DNA of 64,000 nucleotides from an uncultured Sphingomonadaceae bacterium (lineage in GTDB: Bacteria; Pseudomonadota; Alphaproteobacteria; Sphingomonadales; Sphingomonadaceae): contig CALKJZ010000025.1 of assembly GCA_937995515.1 (NCBI GenBank), forward strand, positions 1 through 64,000. Reading direction: 5' to 3'. The stretch's first letter is position 1. Every line of letters starts with the position of its first letter. Shown piece by piece: positions 36,629 to 43,426 of the stretch. The translations under genes were made by a program, and so were the position numbers. Below the pieces are notes generated by a model that had not been told where the DNA came from, did not search any database, and saw nothing but the letters and a program-made list of their open reading frames with translations.

Positions 36629-37117
36629 CTATTCGGTCTCGATGGGAAAGCCTGCGAACGGCTTGGTTGCGTGCATGGCAACCGACGAGGTCACCCGCGC
36701 GACCAGCCCGTCGGCCGCGGTCCAGCTGGCCGTCAGGTCCCGCCACTCGGCCATCGAACGCACCAGAACCTTGACCTGATAGTCCGACTCGCCGGAGATC
36801 TCGTCGGCCTCGATCACCCGCGGGTCGGCGCGGAACCAGGCCTCGACTGCTGCGAAATCCTCCGGCTGGTGCCGCGCGAGCGCCACCTGCGCGTGGATGA
36901 TGGTGGCCGGGCGCACCTTCTCGATGGCAACCTGCGCCCGATAGCCGGTGATCACGCCCGCATCTTCCAGCCGCCGCACCCGCGCAAGGCAGGCAGACGG
37001 GGAAAGGGCCACCCGTTCGGCAAGCCGCGCGTTGGTGATTCGCCCATCCGCCTGCAGGATGCGGAGGATCCGGCGGTCGATCCGGTCGAGAAGAATGGCG
37101 TCTTCGCGCGCTTTCAT
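36629..37117 (-). CDS. Lrp/AsnC-family transcriptional regulator
   Basis: The 162-residue protein has an N-terminal winged HTH (LDRIDRRILRILQADGRITNARLAERVALSPSACLARVRRLEDAGVITGYRA) and a C-terminal RAM effector domain (WFRADPRVIEADEISGESDYQVKVLVRSMAEWRDL). Lrp-type proteins sense amino acids. It is divergent from astA across a 78-bp gap that holds an inverted repeat (TTCTGC-N7-GCAGAA), so it is the likely regulator of the ast operon, perhaps responding to arginine or a related amino acid. Confidence 0.93.
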   Translation of the reverse strand: MKAREDAILLDRIDRRILRILQADGRITNARLAERVALSPSACLARVRRLEDAGVITGYRAQVAIEKVRPATIIHAQVALARHQPEDFAAVEAWFRADPRVIEADEISGESDYQVKVLVRSMAEWRDLTASWTAADGLVARVTSSVAMHATKPFAGFPIETE

Positions 37118-37136
37118 GGCAGGGCCCCGAATCTTC

Positions 37137-37155
37137 TTCTGCCCATGCCGCAGAA
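37137..37155. promoter_or_regulatory. Inverted-repeat operator candidate between lrp-type gene and astA
   Basis: TTCTGC and GCAGAA flank seven bases (CCATGCC), forming a symmetric 19-bp site followed by an A-rich AAAATC. The only A/T-rich patch of the 78-bp intergenic region lies here, which fits an Lrp-type site for control in both directions. No binding data are available from the sequence. Confidence 0.45.
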
Positions 37156-37195
37156 AATCGCAACCCCTTCGCCGGATCCTCGGGCATAGGGGCGC

Positions 37196-38236
37196 ATGGC
37201 CTTGGCATCCCCAACCGACCCCAGTGGCTGGCAGGTCCGGCCTGCGACCGCGGCCGACCTCGATGGCCTGATGGCGCTCGCCCGGCTGACCGGGGGCGGC
37301 TTCACCAACCTTCCGCAGGACGAGGGCGCGCTTGCGGCGCGGATCCGCTGGTCCGAACAGAGCCTTGCGGCCACCTGCGAGGCGCCCGGCGATGCGCTCT
37401 ACCTCATGGTGCTCGAAGAGCGCGCAACCGGCCGGATCGGGGGCACCGCCTGCCTGTTCTCCGAGGTCGGGGTGCGCTGGCCCTTCTATTCCTACAAGAT
37501 CACCACGATCGCGCTGCGCTCGCGCGAGCTCGACCGGACCTTCCGCACAAGGGTGCTGCATCTCGTCAACGATTTCGATGGCGCCTCCGAGGTGGGCGGG
37601 CTGTTCCTTCACCCCGACCTGCGCACCGGCGGGCTTGGCCGCCTGCTGGCGAAAAGCCGCTACCTGTTCATGGCCGGGCACCGGGCGCGCTTTGCCGACC
37701 GGGTGCTCGCCGAACTGCGCGGCGTGATCGATGCGCAAGGCAATGCGCCCTTCTGGGATGCGATTGCCGGTCGCTTCTTCGGCATGGGCTTCCAGGAGGC
37801 AGACCATTTCAACAGCGTCAACGGCAACCAGTTCATTGCCGACCTGATGCCCAAATATCCGGTCTATGTGGCGCTCCTTTCTGCCGCCGCGCAGGCCGCG
37901 CTTGGCCAGCCGCACCCCGCCGGGCGCGCGGCGCAGCGGATGCTGGAAGCCGAAGGGTTCCGCTTCAACGGCTATGTCGACATCTTCGACGGCGGGCCGA
38001 CCATGGACGCCGAGACCGACAGCCTGAAGACGCTCCGGGAGGCCGAGCGGGCGATCGTGCGCGGGCATCTTTCCGCCGAGGCGGCCGCCGACGTGCCGCT
38101 GCGGCTCGTCTCGGCGGGCCGGCTCGAAGGCTTCCGCGCCGTTGCGGCACCGCTCATGCTGGCCGACGACGGGGTGGCGCTCCCGGCCTCCTCGGGCATC
38201 GAGAGGGGGGAGGAGGTGCTCCATGCCGGCTTCTGA
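37196..38236 (+). CDS. astA: Arginine N-succinyltransferase
   Basis: The 346-residue enzyme catalyses the first step of the AST pathway: arginine plus succinyl-CoA to N2-succinylarginine. It shows WQVRPATAADLDGLMALARLTGGGFTNLPQD, the GNAT-like core GGTACLFSEVGVRWPFYSYKI, EVGGLFLHPDLRTGGLGRLLAKSRYLFMA and FWDAIAGRFFGMGFQEADHFNSVNGNQFIADLMPKYPVYV, all AstA landmarks. It heads the operon astA-astD-astB. A strong Shine-Dalgarno for astD lies inside its last codons. Confidence 0.96.
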   Translation: MALASPTDPSGWQVRPATAADLDGLMALARLTGGGFTNLPQDEGALAARIRWSEQSLAATCEAPGDALYLMVLEERATGRIGGTACLFSEVGVRWPFYSYKITTIALRSRELDRTFRTRVLHLVNDFDGASEVGGLFLHPDLRTGGLGRLLAKSRYLFMAGHRARFADRVLAELRGVIDAQGNAPFWDAIAGRFFGMGFQEADHFNSVNGNQFIADLMPKYPVYVALLSAAAQAALGQPHPAGRAAQRMLEAEGFRFNGYVDIFDGGPTMDAETDSLKTLREAERAIVRGHLSAEAAADVPLRLVSAGRLEGFRAVAAPLMLADDGVALPASSGIERGEEVLHAGF

Positions 38237-39647
38237 GATGCTGAAAAGCCATCGCCCCCACGATGGAACGCTGCTCTGGGAAGGCGCCGTGGCCGGCGCG
38301 TCCGAGGTGGCAGCAGCGGTCGCCAGGGCTCGCGCCGCGCAGCCCGCCTGGGCTTCGGCTCCGCTCGGGGCCCGCATCGGGCTGGCGCGCCGGTTCGCGG
38401 AGAGGGTGGCAGCCCATGCGGCCCCGTTCGCGCGGCTGATCGCGGAGGAAACGGGAAAGCCCCTGTGGGAAGCCGAGACCGAGGTGGCAAGTGTTGCGGC
38501 CAAGGTGGAGATATCGGTCGCAGCCCACGCCGCACGCACCGGCACCCTCGAGCGGCCGTTCGCAGCCGACCGCCACGGGGCCATCCAGGCTGTCCGGCAC
38601 AAGCCGCACGGCGTGCTCGGCGTGCTCGGCCCCTACAACTTCCCCGCGCACCTGCCCAACGGCCACATCGTGCCGGCGCTGCTTGCGGGCAATGCCGTGG
38701 TGTTCAAGCCCTCCGAGCTGACCCCGGCGACGGGCGAATATCTTGCCCTGCTGTGGCGCGAGGCGGGCCTTGCGCCCGGCCTCCTCGAGCTGGTCCAAGG
38801 CGGCGGCGAGACGGGCCGCGCGCTCGCCGGCGCAGAGATCGACGGGCTGCTGTTCACCGGCTCGGCTGCAACCGGGGCGGCGCTCGCGCGGCAGTTCGCC
38901 GAGACCCCGCACCGGATCCTCGCGCTCGAAATGGGCGGCAACAACCCGCTCATCGTCTGGGATCTGCCCGCTGGCCGGGTCGAGGCGGCAGCCGCCATCG
39001 TGCTGCAATCGGCGTTTCTCTCGGCGGGGCAGCGCTGCACGTGCGCGCGCCGGCTGATCCTGCCCGAGGGGCCGGCCGGCGATGCGCTGCTCGAGGCGGT
39101 GGTCGCCGGGGCCGACCGCCTCATCATCGGCCCGCCCCTTGCCGAGCCGCAGCCGTTCATGGGGCCCCTCATCTCCAATCGCGCAGCCGATGGCCTGCTG
39201 GCAGGTGCGGCCGCAATCGGCGGGCGGGTGATCCGCCCCGTCCGCCGGCTGCACGAGGGGCTGCCCTTCCTTGCACCGGGACTCGTCGATGTGACGGGCC
39301 TTGCCGTGCCCGATGAGGAGCTGTTCGGCCCGCTCCTGCAGGTTGTGCGCGTGCCCGGTTTTGCCGAGGCCATGGCGGCAGCCAACGCGACCCGCTTCGG
39401 GCTTTCGGCGGCCCTTCTGGGCGGCAACCGTGCGCTCTACGAGCGCTTCTGGGCCGAGAGCCGGGCCGGGGTTGTCAACTGGAACCGGCCGACGAACGGG
39501 GCTGCCTCGAGCGCGCCCTTCGGCGGCGTCGGCGCGTCTGGCAACCATCGCCCCTCGGCGTGGTACGCAGCCGACTATTGCGCCTTTCCCGTTGCCTCGA
39601 TCGAAGCCGAGGCGCCCGCGGCCCCCGAACTGAAAGGCCTCAACTGA
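38223..39647 (+). CDS. astD: N-succinylglutamate 5-semialdehyde dehydrogenase
   Basis: The 474-residue aldehyde dehydrogenase has GVLGVLGPYNFPAHLPNGHIVPALLAGNAVVFKPSE, LLFTGSAATG, the catalytic Glu in LALEMGGNNPL and the catalytic Cys in LSAGQRCTCARRL. The HLPNGHI and GQRCTCARR segments are characteristic of AstD. ATG 38223 follows GGAGGAGGTG seven bases upstream and overlaps astA by 14 bp; the in-frame ATG 38238 is weaker. Its stop overlaps the astB start (TGATG). Confidence 0.95.
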   Translation: MPASEMLKSHRPHDGTLLWEGAVAGASEVAAAVARARAAQPAWASAPLGARIGLARRFAERVAAHAAPFARLIAEETGKPLWEAETEVASVAAKVEISVAAHAARTGTLERPFAADRHGAIQAVRHKPHGVLGVLGPYNFPAHLPNGHIVPALLAGNAVVFKPSELTPATGEYLALLWREAGLAPGLLELVQGGGETGRALAGAEIDGLLFTGSAATGAALARQFAETPHRILALEMGGNNPLIVWDLPAGRVEAAAAIVLQSAFLSAGQRCTCARRLILPEGPAGDALLEAVVAGADRLIIGPPLAEPQPFMGPLISNRAADGLLAGAAAIGGRVIRPVRRLHEGLPFLAPGLVDVTGLAVPDEELFGPLLQVVRVPGFAEAMAAANATRFGLSAALLGGNRALYERFWAESRAGVVNWNRPTNGAASSAPFGGVGASGNHRPSAWYAADYCAFPVASIEAEAPAAPELKGLN

Positions 39648-40975
39648 TGCCCGAACTCCATCTCGACGGTCTCGTGGGCCCGACGCACAATTATGCCGGG
39701 CTGAGCCTTGGCAACCTCGCTGCGACCGCCAACCAGGGCAGCGTGTCCGCGCCGCGCGCAGCCGCGCTCCAGGGGCTGGCCAAGATGCGCCTCATGCTCT
39801 CGCTCGGCGTGCCGCAGGGCATTCTCCTGCCGCACGACCGGCCAAACCTCGCCCTCCTGCGCGCGATGGGGTTCGATGGCGACGATGCCCGCGTGCTCAG
39901 GGCCGCAGCAGCCGAAGACCCGGCGCTTGCCGCCGTCGCTTGGTCGGCAAGCGCCATGTGGACCGCCAATGCTGCAACCGTCTCGCCCGCGCCCGACACG
40001 GCAGACGGGCGCACCCACCTCTCCGTTGCCAATCTTGCGACCATGGCACACCGCGCCCTGGAATGGCCGCAGACGCTTGCGCAGCTCCGCCTTCTCTTTG
40101 CCGACCGGCGCTATTTCGCAGTCCACCCGCCCGTGCCCCAAGGGTTCGGCGACGAGGGGGCGGCGAACCAGATGCGCTTTGCGCCCGCGCATGAGGCGCC
40201 GGGTGTCGAGGTGCTGGTCTATGGCGTGAATGCCGGCGGGCGGTTCCCCGCGCGGCAGCACCCGCGCGCCAGCGCGGCCCTGCTGCGGCGGCACAGCGTG
40301 GCGCGCGGGCACCTCGTGCGCCAGGCGGATGACGCCATCGAGGCCGGCGCCTTCCACAACGATGTGGTGGCCGTTGCCAACGGCCCGCTCCTGTTCGCGC
40401 ACGAACAGGCGTTCGAGGACCGCGCAGCGGTGCTTGCCCTGCTGGAGCGCGAGGTGCCCGGCTTCGTGCTGGTCGAGGCGAAGGCCTCCGAGATTCCGCT
40501 CGCAGACGCCATCCAGTCCTATCTCTTCAATGCCGCGCTCGTGTCGGTGGACGACGGCATGGCGCTCGTGCTTCCGCGCGAGGCGCGGGATACGCCCAAT
40601 GTCTGGGCCTTCCTCGAGCGGGTGGTCGACGATCCGGCAAACCCGATCCACAGCCTGCACGTCCAGGATCTGCGCGAGTCAATGCGCAACGGCGGCGGGC
40701 CGGCCTGCCTCCGGCTGCGCGTGGCGCTGGAGGATGCGGCGCTCGCTGCCGTCGACCGGCGGTTCCTGCTCGACGAGGCACGGATTGCAGCGCTCGAAGA
40801 GCTTGTCGCCCGCCGGTGGCCCGAACGGATCGCCCCGCACGACCTTGGCAACCCCGATCTGATGCACGAGGCGCGGGCGGCCCGCGCGGCGCTTCTCGAC
40901 CTGCTCGGCATTCCGGCGGCCGAGCTGCAGGCGGCCGAGTGGCAGGCGGCCGGGGCGCTTGCGGCTGCAGCCTGA
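39647..40975 (+). CDS. astB: N-succinylarginine dihydrolase
   Basis: The 442-residue enzyme cleaves succinylarginine to succinylornithine, two ammonia and CO2. Landmarks are LDGLVGPTHNYAGLSLGNLAATANQGSVSAPRAAALQGLAKM, QGFGDEGAANQMRF, AGAFHNDVVAVANGPLLFAHE and the catalytic Cys in NGGGPACLRLRV (Cys about 354). It is the last gene of the ast operon here; astC and astE are not in the window. It is followed convergently by fliS. Confidence 0.97.
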   Translation: MPELHLDGLVGPTHNYAGLSLGNLAATANQGSVSAPRAAALQGLAKMRLMLSLGVPQGILLPHDRPNLALLRAMGFDGDDARVLRAAAAEDPALAAVAWSASAMWTANAATVSPAPDTADGRTHLSVANLATMAHRALEWPQTLAQLRLLFADRRYFAVHPPVPQGFGDEGAANQMRFAPAHEAPGVEVLVYGVNAGGRFPARQHPRASAALLRRHSVARGHLVRQADDAIEAGAFHNDVVAVANGPLLFAHEQAFEDRAAVLALLEREVPGFVLVEAKASEIPLADAIQSYLFNAALVSVDDGMALVLPREARDTPNVWAFLERVVDDPANPIHSLHVQDLRESMRNGGGPACLRLRVALEDAALAAVDRRFLLDEARIAALEELVARRWPERIAPHDLGNPDLMHEARAARAALLDLLGIPAAELQAAEWQAAGALAAAA

Positions 40976-40999
40976 GCCGCGGGCGGGAAGAGGCCGAGG

Positions 41000-41455
41000 T
41001 CAGCCCCGGGCCGGCGGGCCGATGCGGCGCCACGCATCGGCGAGCGCATCGGCCATGTGCGCCGCCTCGCCGAGCGCGGCGTCGCTGCCGTCGGCGATGA
41101 GATCGCGCAGGACGGCATAGGTCCGGTGCAGGGTGCGCGCGACCTCGCCGCCACGCGCATCGTCAAGCGTCGTGTCGAGCCCGTCGACAAGCGCCAGCGC
41201 CTTCTCGAACGCGCGGCACCGGCCGACGGTGTCGTGGCGGGCCGTTGCCGCCCGCGCCTCGCGCAGCAGCAGCTGCAGCCGCTCGAAGAGCATCAGCACG
41301 AGCATGTGCGGGCTTGCCGCCGCAACGCGGCTTTCGAGGTCCACCCGGCGATAGCTGGAAAGGCCAGCCGGCTGTGGCGATGGCGGGGGCGGGGTCAGGG
41401 GCACCGCCTGGGCCGGCTGGCGGTGGCCCGTGCGGCCGGGGGCATAGGTGAGCAT
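41000..41455 (-). CDS. fliS: Flagellar export chaperone FliS
   Basis: The 151-residue protein contains the FliS core YRRVDLESRVAAASPHMLVLMLFERLQLLLREARAA ... GRCRAFEKALALVDGLDTTLDDARGGEVARTLHRTYAVLRDLI. It binds newly made flagellin in the cytoplasm and keeps it from polymerising early. A Pro-rich N-terminal extension of about 30 residues precedes the core. It starts three bases after the fliD stop, so both are in one transcript. No flagellin gene lies in the window. Confidence 0.9.
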   Translation of the reverse strand: MLTYAPGRTGHRQPAQAVPLTPPPPSPQPAGLSSYRRVDLESRVAAASPHMLVLMLFERLQLLLREARAATARHDTVGRCRAFEKALALVDGLDTTLDDARGGEVARTLHRTYAVLRDLIADGSDAALGEAAHMADALADAWRRIGPPARG

Positions 41456-41458
41456 GGC

Positions 41459-42898
41459 TCAGCGGTCCTTCCGGGCAAACCAGATGTCGATCTGCCGCGC
41501 GAGAAACTCGAGCGTCTGGCGGCTCTGCCCAACCTGCCGGTCGAGCGCGCCATATTGCCGGGCCAGCTGCGCCTCGAACCGTTCCATGCGCCGGTCGAGC
41601 CGCTGGCGCTCGGCGGCAATCGCCTCGGCCTCGCGCTGGAGCGCGGTGGGCTGGCCGGGCCGGCCCTGCACGGCGGTGCGCAGATCGGCTGCGATCGCCT
41701 TGAGCGGGCCGGGTGCGGTCAGGAAGCCGCCGGTGCGCCCAAGCTCGCGCAGCATGGCTTCCACCCGCCCCGGGTGCCGGTCAACCGCGTGCTGGAGGCG
41801 CGCCGTGTCCACCTGGAAGCGGCCGTTGCGGTCGAGCGTCAGGCCGATGTCGGCAAGCCGCGTGGGCAGGTCGCCATCGGCCGCCACGAGCGGGCGGGTG
41901 GTGATCTGCACCAGCGCCGCCACACTGCGCCGCGCCGCACTGTCGGAGGCGAGCGCGCCGGGCGTGCCGGGCGCCCCGGCTCCGCGGGTGAGATCCCGGC
42001 CGATGCCGAGCAGCTCGTTGAAGGCGGCGGCCAAATCGGCGACGGCGGCCGCAAGCTCGGCAGGCGACTGGCGCGCCTCGATGCGCACGGGGGCCCCGGG
42101 GGCGGCGCGCAGCAGCTGGATTGTCACCCCGGGGACGAGGTCGGCAAAGCTGTTGGCCGCCCGCCGCAGCACCACCCCGTCGAGGCGCACGCGCGCGTCC
42201 GCCGCCGCCTGGGTGCGCGAAAGCCCGCCGCCGCCCACGGTGAAGGCGAACGGCTCGAGCGCGGGATCGCTTGCCTCCACGAGAAAGCCCGCCTCGAGCC
42301 CGGTGCCGCCCGAGAGGATGAGCCGGCTTCCATCGGGATCCGAGACGATGTCGGCGCGCAGCACGACGCCGGCCGCGCCGGCGGCCTCGTTGATGGCACG
42401 GGCGATGCCGCGCAGCGTGTCGCGCCCGGGTGCGATGCTCACCACGAGATCGGCGGCAGCGCCCGGCGTGAGGCCCTCGGCCGCAGCCGATCCGTCGACC
42501 GTGCCGAAGCGGAAGGTGAGGGTGCCCGTGCCGATTGGCGCGTCGGCATCGGCCGCCGGGGCCGATGCCAGCGCCTGTGCGCCCGCAAGCGCCAGCACCT
42601 CGACGGTGCGTGCCGGCACCAGCTGCCCCGGTGCCACCGTCATGGCAAGCACCGACGGGTCCGACACGCGCGGGATCGCCCCGATGGCGCCGCTTGCAAT
42701 GCGGGAATCGAGCGCTGCGGTCAGCGCGTCGAAGGCGGCCTGGAACTGGCCAAGCGCCGAGATGCGGGCCTGGACCCGCGCCTCGCGCTGGTCGAGGAGC
42801 TGCTGGCGCGGGGCGCGCTCGGCCGCGACGAGGTCGCGCACCACGGCCGACGTGTCAAAGCCGGCGCCAAGCCCGAGCGAGGAGAAGATGCGCGTCAT
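41459..42898 (-). CDS. fliD: Flagellar hook-associated protein 2 (filament cap FliD)
   Basis: The 479-residue protein has the FliD_N domain (SSLGLGAGFDTSAVVRDLVAAERAPRQQLLDQREARVQARISALGQFQAAFDALTAAL), beta-rich central domains, and the FliD_C coiled region (TRLADIGLTLDRNGRFQVDTARLQHAVDRHP ... RQTLEFLARQIDIWFARK). It caps the growing filament and inserts flagellin. No Shine-Dalgarno precedes the ATG at 42898, and a FliA-type promoter candidate lies immediately upstream. Confidence 0.93.
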   Translation of the reverse strand: MTRIFSSLGLGAGFDTSAVVRDLVAAERAPRQQLLDQREARVQARISALGQFQAAFDALTAALDSRIASGAIGAIPRVSDPSVLAMTVAPGQLVPARTVEVLALAGAQALASAPAADADAPIGTGTLTFRFGTVDGSAAAEGLTPGAAADLVVSIAPGRDTLRGIARAINEAAGAAGVVLRADIVSDPDGSRLILSGGTGLEAGFLVEASDPALEPFAFTVGGGGLSRTQAAADARVRLDGVVLRRAANSFADLVPGVTIQLLRAAPGAPVRIEARQSPAELAAAVADLAAAFNELLGIGRDLTRGAGAPGTPGALASDSAARRSVAALVQITTRPLVAADGDLPTRLADIGLTLDRNGRFQVDTARLQHAVDRHPGRVEAMLRELGRTGGFLTAPGPLKAIAADLRTAVQGRPGQPTALQREAEAIAAERQRLDRRMERFEAQLARQYGALDRQVGQSRQTLEFLARQIDIWFARKDR

Positions 42899-43426
42899 CG
42901 GATGTGGTTCACGGCGCTGGTTGCGACGGGTTTAAGGGCGCCGGTTGCGGGCAGGTTTTGCAGGCGGGACGAGCGCTTGCAGGGCCGAAGCGCGGCTGCT
43001 AGCAGCGAGATCAGGGCGAAAGCGGGTGCCTGCGCCAGCGCGATGGCCGGATCGGTCCGGCCCATGTGCGCAGTCGCCCTGGCGCCCAGCTTGCCCGGCT
43101 GCCGTAGCGGCGCGGATGGCACCCGCGGGTGCCCGAAGGCAGGAGCGGCCGATCACATACCGCCATGCCTGGCCGGGCGCACAAGGCACGAGAGGTTCGA
43201 CCCAGAGTGAGGGTGCAAGGCGAGAGGAAAGGGGGAGCCGGCGGGGCCTTGGGCGCGCGCCGTGCACGCCGGCCTGGCGCCGAGGGCGCCACTTTGGGCC
43301 TGGTGCCGGCAGTCGCCCGCTCCTCCCCGCTCGCCGGCCGGGCCCTCGGCTGGCGGCTTCCCCCTTCCCATGCAGCGCCGCCGGCGGCTCGTCCGAGGCC
43401 GCGGCCGGTCGCCAGGAGATCTGCCG
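42899..43426. promoter_or_regulatory. fliD-rne intergenic region, no gene seen
   Basis: This 528-bp divergent region contains only shadow ORFs with no conserved protein features. The right half is the probable 5' leader of rne; long leaders that permit autoregulation by RNase E are known in enterobacteria, so this one may serve a similar role. The Shine-Dalgarno of rne is AGGAG at 43413-43417. No terminator or riboswitch pattern is obvious to me. Confidence 0.55.
42908..42934 (-). promoter_or_regulatory. FliA (sigma-28) promoter candidate upstream of fliD
   Basis: Read on the minus strand, TAAA (42931-42934) and GCCGTGAA (42908-42915) are exactly 15 bases apart, which matches TAAA-N15-GCCGATAA at 10 of 12 positions. 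Transcription would begin within a few bases of the fliD ATG, giving a nearly leaderless mRNA. That fits the absence of a Shine-Dalgarno but is unusual. Confidence 0.4.
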
